A DNA stretch of 64,000 nt from PALSA-129 sp050014595 (GTDB lineage Bacteria > Acidobacteriota > Terriglobia > Bryobacterales > Bryobacteraceae). The notes under the pieces were generated by a model. It was not told the DNA's origin. It saw only the letters and a program-made list of their open reading frames with translations, and searched no databases. Within the stretch, counting starts at the first letter, position 1; every line of letters starts with the position of its first letter. Below are positions 48,853 through 56,662 of the stretch, in pieces. Location: NCBI GenBank assembly GCA_050014595.1, contig JBEKDA010000023.1:49088-113087 (forward strand), read 5' to 3'. The position numbers and the translations under genes are program-made.

Positions 48853-49847
48853 ACCGTCTCTTTCAGGGGCAGCCGGTGCGCCAGAATCATCCGCCGCACT
48901 TCCCCCGGATTCATTTTCCGGATTCGTCCCAATTCCCTTCGCTTCCGCAGCATCCGCGGCGTCATCCGCAGCGCCGCCAGGTTGCCGCGCACCATGGCGG
49001 CCGCCATCCGCAGCTTGCCGCGCAGGCCCGGAAAATAAGTCGTGTCGCCCGCGCCGCGCCGCGCCGCGCCGCACCCCGCCACCACCCGCACCGCAAAATA
49101 ATACGGGTTCAGCCACAGCAGGCTCCACGGAAACAGTTTCAGCGCCAGCAGAATCCGGTTGCGTTCGATCAGTTCCAGCCGCCGGTCCGAATCCTTTCCC
49201 AGCGTCGACCCGCGATGGTGCCGCGCCACCGCCTCCGGCGTGTAGATGCACTTCCATCCCGCGATGCGCCCCCGCAGCCCCAGTTCCGCATCGTCGCCAT
49301 ACGCGAAAAAATCTTCGTCGAAGCCGCCGATCTCATCCAGCATCTTCTTGCGATACATCGCCGCGCATCCGTCCGGCCACAGCACTTCTTCCTCGCGGTC
49401 GAACTGTCCGCTGTCTTTCGCTCCACTCCCGCGCCCGCGGTTCTGCCCGTCCGGGTAGATCAGGTGTCCCACCTTGTCGATGCGCTGCGGCTCTTCCCAA
49501 ACCAGCACCTTGCTGGCAGCCATCCCCACGTCCGCGGCGCGCGTTGCCGCGCGATCGAGTCCCGCCAGCCAACCCGGTTCAGCCTCCGCATCGTTGTTGA
49601 GCAGCGCCACAAATTCGCCTCGCGCCGCCGCGATCCCCTGGTTATTGGCCGCGCAGAATCCCCGGTTCTCCGCGTTCCGGATGACCCGCGCGCCGAATTC
49701 CTTCTCCGCCATTTCCGCCGAACCGTCGCACGAGCCGTTATCCACCACGATGGTCTCGAACTCGACCCCTGCCTGCCGCCCCACGGACTGGAGGCATGCC
49801 CGCAGCAGTTCCTTACGGTTCCAATTGACAATCACGACAGAGATCAA
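48849..49847 (-). CDS. Family 2 glycosyltransferase (rhamnosyltransferase-like)
   Basis: The 332-residue GT-A enzyme begins ISVVIVNWNRKELLRACLQS and contains FETIVVDNGSCDGSAEMAE, FVALLNNDAEAEPGWL (the metal-binding acidic motif) and GGFDEDFFAYGDDAELGLRG, the usual WbbL-type pattern. Such enzymes add a sugar from a nucleotide donor to a lipid-linked glycan at the cytoplasmic membrane. The start is TTG 49847 with no Shine-Dalgarno; a TAGCAT hexamer on the minus strand (49854-49859) ends 6 nt before it, so a leaderless transcript is possible. It heads the three-gene operon. Confidence 0.88.
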   Translation of the reverse strand: MISVVIVNWNRKELLRACLQSVGRQAGVEFETIVVDNGSCDGSAEMAEKEFGARVIRNAENRGFCAANNQGIAAARGEFVALLNNDAEAEPGWLAGLDRAATRAADVGMAASKVLVWEEPQRIDKVGHLIYPDGQNRGRGSGAKDSGQFDREEEVLWPDGCAAMYRKKMLDEIGGFDEDFFAYGDDAELGLRGRIAGWKCIYTPEAVARHHRGSTLGKDSDRRLELIERNRILLALKLFPWSLLWLNPYYFAVRVVAGCGAARRGAGDTTYFPGLRGKLRMAAAMVRGNLAALRMTPRMLRKRRELGRIRKMNPGEVRRMILAHRLPLKETV

Positions 49848-50015
49848 CCGCTTATGCTAGCAGGGCCGCGAGAACTCCGTGCGGCCATTCCGCCGCCCGT
49901 AATCCTTCCGTAAGCTCGCCCCCACCGCGTCTCCGCGTCTCCGCAGTGAACGAACCTCTCCCGGCCTCAATATTTCCGATAGTATGATTGACTTAGAGAC
50001 CCGAATCGTTTCCCT

Positions 50016-50987
50016 ATGCCCCCCATCGGCGACACCCTCCGCCGCGAACGCCTCCGGCGCAATCTCGAGTTGCCACAAATCGCCCAGGAGCTCAAAATCT
50101 CTTCCCGCTTCCTCCAGGCCATCGAAGAGGAAAGGTTCGATAAGCTCCCCGCCACCGTTTTTGCCAAAAACTTTGTCCGCCAGTACGCGCTTCTGCTCGA
50201 ACTCGATGGCGAGGAACTTGCCCTCCAGGCTCAGCGGATCTTGGATGCTCGCACCGCCCCGCCCGAGTTCCCCCCAGCCTCCAAGCCGGATATTCCCGAG
50301 ATCCCCCTCGACAATGTGAAACCTTGGGATGCCTCCGGCGCGGATCGCAGTTCCGGCTCGTCGTGGATCACCGCCGCCGCCCTGTTCGTGGCGGCCATGC
50401 TGGTCTGCTCCGCCGCCTATTGGTGGTGGGAACGGCCGCGCCAACAGGCAGTGGCGCACGCGGTGCCGGCTCCCGCTCCCAAGGTCGCTGAGCCGCCCGC
50501 ATCGCAGCCCGCGGCTGCGGTACCCGCCCCCGCCGCCCCTGCCTCCACTTCCGCTCCGCAGAGCGCGGCTCCTTTGCAAACCACCGTTCCCCAGCAGGCC
50601 GCCGCACCGGCAAGTGCCCCAGCCGCGGCCCCGCCCGCCGTCGCCACTCCCGCCCCGCCCGCCGCGCAGTCCAGTCCGAAAGCGGCCGTGCGGGTTGAGA
50701 TCACGGCCATCGATGCCGTCTGGGTCCGCGCCCGCGTCAACGGCAAGGTTCTGTTCTCCGCCACGCTACAGCCGCGTCAAACCCGTAACGTCGATACCGA
50801 TGGCGCCGTGGAATTGCTGCTCGGCAACGCCGGCGGCGCATCCATCGCGCTCAACGGCAAGCCCCTCTCACTCGAAGGTTTTCCCTCTGGAACCATCGGG
50901 CCCAAAGGCCAGGTGCGGGTGGTTCAGTTGACTTCCGGCGGCTTCCAGATGCTTCCTTCCAAACCGCCCGACCCGCGTGACCGCTGA
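50016..50987 (+). CDS. rodZ: RodZ-like helix-turn-helix membrane protein
   Basis: The 323-residue protein has a cytoplasmic helix-turn-helix (IGDTLRRERLRRNLELPQIA ... EERFDKLPATVFAKNFVRQY, residues ~4-65), one membrane span (~112-130, ITAAALFVAAMLVCSAAYWW), a long Ala/Pro-rich periplasmic linker (~138-225) and a C-terminal DUF4115 beta domain (VRVEITAIDAVWVRARVNGK). RodZ connects MreB to the wall-elongation machinery. A TATGAT hexamer lies ~30 nt upstream. The last 64 bp overlap the 3' end of the convergent pgsA gene. Confidence 0.88.
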   Translation: MPPIGDTLRRERLRRNLELPQIAQELKISSRFLQAIEEERFDKLPATVFAKNFVRQYALLLELDGEELALQAQRILDARTAPPEFPPASKPDIPEIPLDNVKPWDASGADRSSGSSWITAAALFVAAMLVCSAAYWWWERPRQQAVAHAVPAPAPKVAEPPASQPAAAVPAPAAPASTSAPQSAAPLQTTVPQQAAAPASAPAAAPPAVATPAPPAAQSSPKAAVRVEITAIDAVWVRARVNGKVLFSATLQPRQTRNVDTDGAVELLLGNAGGASIALNGKPLSLEGFPSGTIGPKGQVRVVQLTSGGFQMLPSKPPDPRDR

Positions 50988-51610
50988 CGCATTGCCGCCC
51001 GCTGCCGCTTGCGTTCCAGCATCAGCAGTTCCCGCCGCCGCCGGTTCTTGATGCGTTCGTCCACCTTGTGCCAGAACTTCCGGAAGTAGCTGATGGCCGA
51101 GACAATCGCAAATACGATCACGATCCACATCAACACCATGCCCGGCATCAGCAGAGCCGGGTGCCGCACCGCCAGCAACATGCACGATATCGCCACCACC
51201 TGCGCGAACATCTTGGTCTTCCCCAGATCGCTCGCTTTGATGGTGTATCGTTCCGCCGCCGCGATTTGCCGCAGCCCCGATACCGCGAATTCCCGCCCGA
51301 TGATCAGCACCGCCATCCACCCCGGCAGCACCCGCACCTGCACCAGCGAGACCAGCGCCGCCGAGATCAAGAGCTTGTCGGCGATCGGGTCCAGCAACGT
51401 GCCGATGGTTGTAACCTGTTTCCAGCGCCGCGCCAGGTAGCCGTCCAGCAGGTCCGTTCCCGCGGCGATCAGAAAAACTCCCAGCGCCAGCCACTCGTTG
51501 GACACCTGCAGCGACCCGATCGAAACGTATCCATTCTCCTGCACTAGCGCCGCCACCAGCAGCGGCACGAAGAAAATCCGGAGAATCGTCAGCGCGTTCG
51601 GAATGTTCAT
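50924..51610 (-). CDS. pgsA: CDP-diacylglycerol-glycerol-3-phosphate 3-phosphatidyltransferase
   Basis: The 228-residue membrane enzyme makes phosphatidylglycerol phosphate. It begins MNIPNALTILRIFFVPLLVA and has the CDP-alcohol phosphotransferase motif Asp53-xx-Asp56-Gly-xx-Ala-Arg-x8-Gly-x3-Asp74-x3-Asp78 intact (DLLDGYLARRWKQVTTIG). About five membrane helices are present. The basic C-terminal tail (KNRRRRELLMLERKRQRAAM) is longer than usual and is where it overlaps rodZ. A TATAGT hexamer (51623-51628, minus strand) ends 12 nt before the ATG. Confidence 0.94.
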   Translation of the reverse strand: MNIPNALTILRIFFVPLLVAALVQENGYVSIGSLQVSNEWLALGVFLIAAGTDLLDGYLARRWKQVTTIGTLLDPIADKLLISAALVSLVQVRVLPGWMAVLIIGREFAVSGLRQIAAAERYTIKASDLGKTKMFAQVVAISCMLLAVRHPALLMPGMVLMWIVIVFAIVSAISYFRKFWHKVDERIKNRRRRELLMLERKRQRAAMRQRSRGSGGLEGSIWKPPEVN

Positions 51611-51670
51611 TCGCCCAACCCAACTATAATGCCAGTTGCCCCCCCGGCGCTACGCCATTCGATTGGGTGC

Positions 51671-51832
51671 GCGACATAAAAGTGGGACTCCGGCTGGTTT
51701 GTATCAGGGCACGGCCTTTAGCCAGACTAACGCCGTGCCCTGATACAAAGCCGAAGACCAAACCTCGCGTACCCCTACGCTCAGATTCCTGCGAATTTCG
51801 CCGGATCGGGAGCTCCGCCACTTTTATGTCGC
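51671..51832. mobile_element. Nested inverted-repeat element (MITE-like)
   Basis: Outer inverted repeats GCGACATAAAAGTGG (51671-51685) and its exact complement (51818-51832), 15 bp perfect. Inside is a second perfect 18-bp inverted repeat TTTGTATCAGGGCACGGC (51698-51715 / 51732-51749) with a 16-nt loop. No coding capacity. It fills the gap between the divergent pgsA and sulfatase-like genes. Confidence 0.7.
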
Positions 51833-51868
51833 ACACGCCATTCCATTCGCCAGCCCCGCTCCAACGCG

Positions 51869-51874
51869 TATACT
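51869..51874 (+). promoter_or_regulatory. -10 element (TATACT) for the sulfatase-like gene
   Basis: TATACT ends 12 nt before the ATG at 51887; no Shine-Dalgarno lies between. A predicted leader of about 6 nt suggests a near-leaderless transcript. Confidence 0.45.
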
Positions 51875-51886
51875 TGTATTTTCACC

Positions 51887-53062
51887 ATGCTCGTTTCGCG
51901 ACGCTACTTCTTTTTCGGCAGCCTGGCTCTGCCCGCCCTGGCCGCCAAGAAACCCGAGGCTCTCCGCCCCGGCATCCTGCTCCTGCTGGCCGATCAACTT
52001 CCCGCCTTCATGCTCGGCGCCTACGGCAACAAGCAGGTCTACACTCCCAACCTCAACCGCCTCGCCCAGACCGGCATCCGTTTCTTTAACCATTTCTCCT
52101 GCGCGCCCGCTCCGGTGGCTGGCCGCGCCACCTTGCTTACGGGCCGCACGCCTATGCAGATTGGCCCCTCGGGCGCCGTCTCTGCCAACGACGTCCCGCT
52201 CGACAAACTCCTCTCCTCGAACGGCTACACCTGCCAGGAAGCCACCGGCGCTGACGCCCTGGCTTTTCTCGACCGCCAGTCCGCCGCCAAGCCCTTTTTC
52301 CTCCAGGTCAATTTCCAAGGTGTGCGCCCGCCCTACGACACCGCCAAAAAGTACCTCGACCGCTATGCGGCCGACCCCTTCGACGGCTATGCCCCTGAAC
52401 ACCCCGCCCGGAATGCCGCGCTCGGCAAGGAGTACCTCTCCGCCATCATCCCCAACGTGCGCAAAGCCGCAGCCGCCATCACCGCCATGGATGACGAAAT
52501 CGGCGCCATCCTCGCCAGGCTGCACGACCGCCAGTTGCTCGTCAATACCCTGGTCGTCTTCACCGCCGCCTGTGGCGCCCTCCTCGGCCGCCACGGTCTC
52601 TGGGACGCCGCCGGCGCCTCCGACCCGCCCAACATGTTCGACGAAGCCGTCTCCACTCCCATCTTCTGGAGCTGGCTCGGCCACGTCCCCGCGCTCGCCG
52701 TCCGCCCCGATCCCATCAGCGCCTACGATTTCATCCCCACCATCTGCGAGCTGCTCTCCATCCCGGTCCCCCAGCGCAACCTCTGCGGCCGCAGCTACGC
52801 CGCGCTTGCCACCGGCAAACCGTTGCCCAAAAAGCAGCCCTGGCGCCTGATCCTCTGTGCCAGCCACGGCAACACCGACATGGGCCGCGAAGAGCGTTAC
52901 AAGCTGCTCCTGCGCGACAATACCAATGGCCCCAACGAGCTCTACGACCTCTCCATCGATCCCGGCGAAACCGTCGACCGCTTCCCCGACGAGCACTACC
53001 TGACCATCCACCAGGAATTGGCCGACGCCATCTCCGCCTGGAAACTGAAATACTCCAGCTAG
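51887..53062 (+). CDS. Sulfatase-family protein lacking catalytic residues
   Basis: The 391-residue protein has a twin-arginine-like or ordinary signal (MLVSRRYFFFGSLALPALAA) and the alkaline-phosphatase-superfamily sulfatase fold: LLLLADQLPAFMLGAYGN, VYTPNLNRLAQTGIRFFNHF, AITAMDDEIGAILARL, LYDLSIDPGETVD. The formylglycine site, normally C-x-P-S-R before the LLTGR, reads P-V-A-G-R (Pro76 to Arg80), with the nearest Cys at 72. The usual metal-binding T-S-D-H-G reads TAACG. Both changes should abolish sulfatase chemistry. It may be a binding or structural relative. It is shorter than most sulfatases (450-550 residues). Confidence 0.85.
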   Translation: MLVSRRYFFFGSLALPALAAKKPEALRPGILLLLADQLPAFMLGAYGNKQVYTPNLNRLAQTGIRFFNHFSCAPAPVAGRATLLTGRTPMQIGPSGAVSANDVPLDKLLSSNGYTCQEATGADALAFLDRQSAAKPFFLQVNFQGVRPPYDTAKKYLDRYAADPFDGYAPEHPARNAALGKEYLSAIIPNVRKAAAAITAMDDEIGAILARLHDRQLLVNTLVVFTAACGALLGRHGLWDAAGASDPPNMFDEAVSTPIFWSWLGHVPALAVRPDPISAYDFIPTICELLSIPVPQRNLCGRSYAALATGKPLPKKQPWRLILCASHGNTDMGREERYKLLLRDNTNGPNELYDLSIDPGETVDRFPDEHYLTIHQELADAISAWKLKYSS

Positions 53063-53126
53063 TGAACCAAGAAGTCAGAAGTCGAGGAAATCAGAAGTCA
53101 GAATGCGCCGCAGGCGCATCCTTCAT

Positions 53127-53168
53127 TCTGACTCCTGTCTTCTGACTCCTGTCTTCTGACTCCTATCT
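53127..53168. repeat. Tandem 14-bp repeat
   Basis: TCTGACTCCTGTCT occurs twice in tandem (53127-53154) plus a degraded third unit. An inverted relative (GAAGTCAGAAGTC) lies ~60 bp upstream. Downstream of the sulfatase-like gene; too few and too short for a CRISPR array. Confidence 0.6.
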
Positions 53169-53211
53169 CCCGTCTCCTGACTTTTCTGTCTCCCCCAAGC
53201 GCCCCAAACAA

Positions 53212-53245
53212 AAACGGAGGCCGGTCTTCGCGCCGGCCTCCGTTT
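53212..53245. terminator. Strong bidirectional terminator hairpin
   Basis: A 13-bp perfect stem AAACGGAGGCCGG / CCGGCCTCCGTTT with an 8-nt loop TCTTCGCG. A-rich and T-rich edges serve both the sulfatase-like gene and the convergent small cytochrome gene. Confidence 0.85.
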
Positions 53246-53338
53246 CCATCAAAAATAATTGCTACAGCCCGGGTCTGTCCCCAACCGGAACCACGTTTTG
53301 CGGGATCAGGCGAACCCGCGCCCCGGACTTGAGCGGCC

Positions 53339-53593
53339 CTACTGCTTCTTCGCGTCGGCCGGAACGTTGCACTTCGCCAACGAATGATCGTTAGCGGCAT
53401 AACACTTGCCGATCTCGGTCAGGTTCGGATCCGTTTTCATGGCAGCCGGGGCACCCACCTTAACATGGCAGGTGGTGCAGGCCTTTAGGTTCTCTTTCTT
53501 CTGGTATTCCGGCTTGCCGTAGCTCGCCGTCGTGCAGATCAAAAAACCCGCCGCCACAATCCCTGCCGGAACCGCCAACTTCAACATACGCAT
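53339..53593 (-). CDS. Small monohaem c-type cytochrome-like protein
   Basis: The 84-residue protein has a signal peptide (MRMLKLAVPAGIVAAGFLICTTASYG) and one CxxCH motif (ACTTCHVKVGAP). Two additional cysteines (GKCYAANDHSLAKC) are spaced so that they could form a disulfide. The ATG at 53593 follows AGGAG with 8-9 nt spacing. The mature protein is only ~58 residues, very short for a cytochrome c. A periplasmic electron carrier is the likely role. Confidence 0.78.
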   Translation of the reverse strand: MRMLKLAVPAGIVAAGFLICTTASYGKPEYQKKENLKACTTCHVKVGAPAAMKTDPNLTEIGKCYAANDHSLAKCNVPADAKKQ

Positions 53594-53744
53594 TTATATT
53601 TGCTCCTAGGTTGTATTACCTGAGGTTAAAGCATACCTCAAGATCTGATTTCCTGAAAATATTATAACTCTAATGTCGGAAATCTCAACAGCCTGTAAAA
53701 ATTAAAAGGGCGTAATCGCTCACTTCCGCCACACGCGCTGATTA

Positions 53745-54347
53745 TTACAAATTCGCGTTGGGCTCCAGGCTGCGCCACAGATACCAGCTCGCCACGGTGC
53801 AGTACGGCCGCCACCGCGCGCCCATCGCTTCCACTTCCGCCGGCGTCGGCGACTCCTTCAGCCCGTACGCCACCTTGATGGCATTGCGAATCCCTAAATC
53901 GCCCACCGGCAGCACGTCCGTCCGCCGCAGGGCGAACATCAGGAACATGTGCACCGTCCACACCCCGACCCCCTTCACCTCGGTCAGCCGCTCGATCACT
54001 TCCGCGTCGGTCATCCCCTCCAATTCCTCGAACACCACCCGCCCGTCTCTGGTGTGCCGCGCCAGATCCCGGATGTACTCCGTTTTCTGCTTCGAGAGTC
54101 CTAGCTTCCGCATTCGCTCCGGCCGCTGCTTCAGGATGCTCGCCGGTGTTAGCTCGCCACCCGCCGCCTTCACCAGCCGCTCGAAGATGATGCTCGCCAC
54201 CCGCCCGCTCAACTGCTGGTATACAATCGATTTCACCAGCGTTTCAAAACCCGGTTCGCGGAACTCGATGCGGTAATCTCCAACCCGTTCGATGATTTCC
54301 GCCAGGACCGGATCGTTGCGTCGAAGGTGGTGTATGGCTTCTTTCAT
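53745..54347 (-). CDS. alkA: DNA-3-methyladenine glycosylase II (AlkA-type, HhH-GPD)
   Basis: The 200-residue protein removes alkylated bases from DNA. It contains the helix-hairpin-helix and GPD region: GFETLVKSIVYQQLSGRVAS, LTEVKGVGVWTVHMFLMFAL and the catalytic Asp in VLPVGDLGIRNA. It lacks the N-terminal beta domain of E. coli AlkA, as do most short bacterial members. It is divergent from the VWA gene. A different HhH-GPD specificity is possible. Confidence 0.9.
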   Translation of the reverse strand: MKEAIHHLRRNDPVLAEIIERVGDYRIEFREPGFETLVKSIVYQQLSGRVASIIFERLVKAAGGELTPASILKQRPERMRKLGLSKQKTEYIRDLARHTRDGRVVFEELEGMTDAEVIERLTEVKGVGVWTVHMFLMFALRRTDVLPVGDLGIRNAIKVAYGLKESPTPAEVEAMGARWRPYCTVASWYLWRSLEPNANL

Positions 54348-54390
54348 TGTGAAACAGGATCTCCTCCGAATACGTCCCTATTGTACCGGC

Positions 54391-55377
54391 ATGCGACTCC
54401 TCTGCGTTTTCCCCCTCGCTTCCGCGCTCTTCGCGCAGGCCAATCCCCCCCAACAGGCCAGGCCCGTTGACGAGCTTCCTTCCATCAAAGTGGATGTCGA
54501 TGTCGTCAGCGTCCTCGCCTCCGTCCGCGACAAAAAGGGCGCACTCATCCCCAACCTGGCCAAAGAAGATTTCACCATCCTCGAGGACGGCAAGCCGCAG
54601 CCGATCAAGTATTTCACGCGGGAAACCGATCTCCCCCTCACCATCGGCCTGCTCATCGACGTCTCCGGCAGCCAGCGCAACTTGATCCAAATCGAGCGCA
54701 GCGCCGCCTCCCAGTTCTTCGCCCAGGTCCTCCAAAAGAAGGACGAAGCCTTCCTCATCAGCTTCGGCGAAGAGGCCGAGCTCTTGCAGGATTACACCGG
54801 CTCCGCCCGCCTGCTCACCAACGCCATGAACGATCTGCGCGTGAGTTCCGGCGTGGGCGGTCTCGGACCCGGCCCCGTTCCCACCGCCGGCGGCCCCCGC
54901 GGCACGGTCCTCTATGACGCTGTCTATCTCGCCGCCCACGATCAGTTGCAGAAGCAGGTGGGCCGCAAAGTGATCGTCGTCATCACCGATGGCGTCGACG
55001 AAGGCAGCCGGCTCAAGATCGAGGAAGCCGTAATGGCCGCCCAAAAGGCCGACGCCGTCATCTATAGCATCGAGTATTCCGATCCGAGCGCCTATGGCGG
55101 GTTCGGTTGGGGCATGGGCAATGCCGGCGGCGCCGCCCTCCACCATCTCTCCGACGACACCGGCGGCCACGTCTACCGGGTCGACCGCAAGAACACCCTC
55201 GACGTCGTCTTCAAGGAGTTGCAGGAGGAAATGCGCAGCCAGTACTCCATCGGCTACACTCCCCTCAACGAGGCCAAGGACGGCGGCTATCGCAAACTCG
55301 ACATCAAGCTCGCCAACAAAGATCTCAAAGCCCAGGCCCGCAAGGGCTACTACGCCATCAAGCCGGATTCCCGGTAG
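54391..55377 (+). CDS. Secreted VWFA-domain protein (acidobacterial type)
   Basis: The 328-residue protein begins with a signal peptide (MRLLCVFPLASALFAQA) and a short beta domain (VDVDVVSVLASVRDKKGALI, NLAKEDFTILEDGKPQPIKY). A von Willebrand A domain follows with the metal-binding DxSxS-like motif LLIDVSGSQRN and VIVVITDGVDEG. The C-terminal region (FKELQEEMRSQYSIGYTPLN) matches the acidobacterial VWFA-related family. Such proteins mediate adhesion or protein assembly outside the cell. The ATG lies 6 nt after TATTGT and has no ribosome site; longer in-frame starts have no signal peptide. Confidence 0.88.
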   Translation: MRLLCVFPLASALFAQANPPQQARPVDELPSIKVDVDVVSVLASVRDKKGALIPNLAKEDFTILEDGKPQPIKYFTRETDLPLTIGLLIDVSGSQRNLIQIERSAASQFFAQVLQKKDEAFLISFGEEAELLQDYTGSARLLTNAMNDLRVSSGVGGLGPGPVPTAGGPRGTVLYDAVYLAAHDQLQKQVGRKVIVVITDGVDEGSRLKIEEAVMAAQKADAVIYSIEYSDPSAYGGFGWGMGNAGGAALHHLSDDTGGHVYRVDRKNTLDVVFKELQEEMRSQYSIGYTPLNEAKDGGYRKLDIKLANKDLKAQARKGYYAIKPDSR

Positions 55378-55402
55378 AAGGAACGGTAGCAGGCGAGGTG
55401 GG

Positions 55403-55426
55403 GGCGCGCACGAGTGCGTGCGCCAC
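55403..55426 (+). repeat. Dispersed 24-bp hairpin repeat, copy 2
   Basis: Matches the complement of 43702-43725 with two differences. Self-complementary core GCGCACG..CGTGCGC. Lies 26 bp after the VWA gene. Confidence 0.65.
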
Positions 55427-55626
55427 GAGGGTAATGGAATCTTCGCAGCGGCAGAACATTCAGACAACTTGTAATACAGCGGCCCGGCTGGCTGCGTGGG
55501 TTCCCTCAGGCGCCGTAGCTGTGGACGCATGACAGACGACAAACGGCGATCATCCCACTAAGCACGCCGGGACGAATGTCTCAGGGTGACGGGGCATGCG
55601 CTTGCCCTGCTAAAATAGGCCTTTTC

Positions 55627-56649
55627 ATGCTCGATCAATCCATCCAGGAACTGGAGTCCCGTTCCCTCGCGCGCATCGCCTCCGCCGCCACGCTCGAAGA
55701 GCTGGAAGCCGTGCGCGTCGATGCGCTCGGCCGCAAAGGCCCGCTCGCACAAGCCGGCAAGGAGATGGGCAAACTCCCGCCCGAAGATCGCGCCAGCATC
55801 GGCAAGCTCCTCAATAGCGCCCGCCAGAATCTCGAACAGGCCCTCGAATCCAAGAAACGGCGCCTCGATTCCGACTCGCTCGACACCCGCCTCGACGCCG
55901 AGTGGCTCGACGTCACCCTTCCGGCGCCCGGCCCGCGCCGCGGCCATCTCCACCCTATCACCCGCATCCAGCGCGAACTCGAGGATCTCTTCGCCTCCCT
56001 CGGCTTCGCCGTCCTCGACGGCCCCGAGGTCGAAACCGAATACCACAACTTCGACGCCCTCAACATCCCCGCCGATCACCCCGCCCGCGACATGCAGGAT
56101 ACCTTCTGGCTGGATGGCGGCAACCTGCTTCGCACCCACACCTCGCCCGTCCAGGTGCGCGGCATGGAGCGCCTCGGTCCGCCCCTGCGCATGATCGCCC
56201 CCGGCCGCGTCTTCCGCAATGAAAGCGTGGACGCCTCCCACGAGCACACCTTCTACCAGCTCGAAGGCATGATGATCGACCGGGATGTCTCCGTCGCCCA
56301 CCTGCTCTACTTCATGAAGACGCTGCTCGCCGCCATCTTCCACCGCGACGTGACGGTCCGTCTGCGTCCCGGCTATTTTCCCTTCGTCGAGCCAGGCTTC
56401 GAGCTCGACATCCAGTGCCTCATCTGCGGCGGCTCCGGTTGTCCGGTCTGCAAGCAGAGCGGCTGGGTGGAACTCCTCCCCTGCGGCCTCGTCAACCCCA
56501 ATGTCCTCCGCATGAGCGGCATCGACCCCGCCGAATGGAACGGCTTCGCCTTCGGCCTGGGCCTCACGCGCCTGGTCATGATGCGCTACGCCATCGACGA
56601 CATCCGCCATTTACAGGGCGGAGATCTAAGGTTTCTGGAGCAGTTTTGA
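55627..56649 (+). CDS. pheS: Phenylalanine-tRNA ligase alpha subunit
   Basis: The 340-residue subunit carries the class II catalytic site that charges tRNA-Phe as an alpha2-beta2 enzyme with PheT. An N-terminal coiled coil (~1-85) binds tRNA. The catalytic part shows HPITRIQRELEDLFASLGFA, GPEVETEYHNFDALNIPADH, LLRTHTSPVQVRGME, FRNESVDASHEHTFYQLEGM and FAFGLGLTRLVMMRYAIDDI. It carries a CxxC...CxxC insertion (CLICGGSGCPVC), seen in some bacterial PheS. ATG 55627 follows TAAAAT (55611-55616) by 10 nt with no ribosome site. Confidence 0.96.
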   Translation: MLDQSIQELESRSLARIASAATLEELEAVRVDALGRKGPLAQAGKEMGKLPPEDRASIGKLLNSARQNLEQALESKKRRLDSDSLDTRLDAEWLDVTLPAPGPRRGHLHPITRIQRELEDLFASLGFAVLDGPEVETEYHNFDALNIPADHPARDMQDTFWLDGGNLLRTHTSPVQVRGMERLGPPLRMIAPGRVFRNESVDASHEHTFYQLEGMMIDRDVSVAHLLYFMKTLLAAIFHRDVTVRLRPGYFPFVEPGFELDIQCLICGGSGCPVCKQSGWVELLPCGLVNPNVLRMSGIDPAEWNGFAFGLGLTRLVMMRYAIDDIRHLQGGDLRFLEQF

Positions 56650-56662
56650 TCTAGAGGCAATC

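Noticed and set aside
51624..51836. Minus-strand frame of 70 codons over the nested inverted repeat
   Set aside because: It is created by the repeat sequence itself, lacks a ribosome site and has no resemblance to known proteins.
53100..53190. Tandem TCTGACTCCTGTCT units considered as a CRISPR-like array
   Set aside because: Units are directly adjacent with no spacers, too short and too few.
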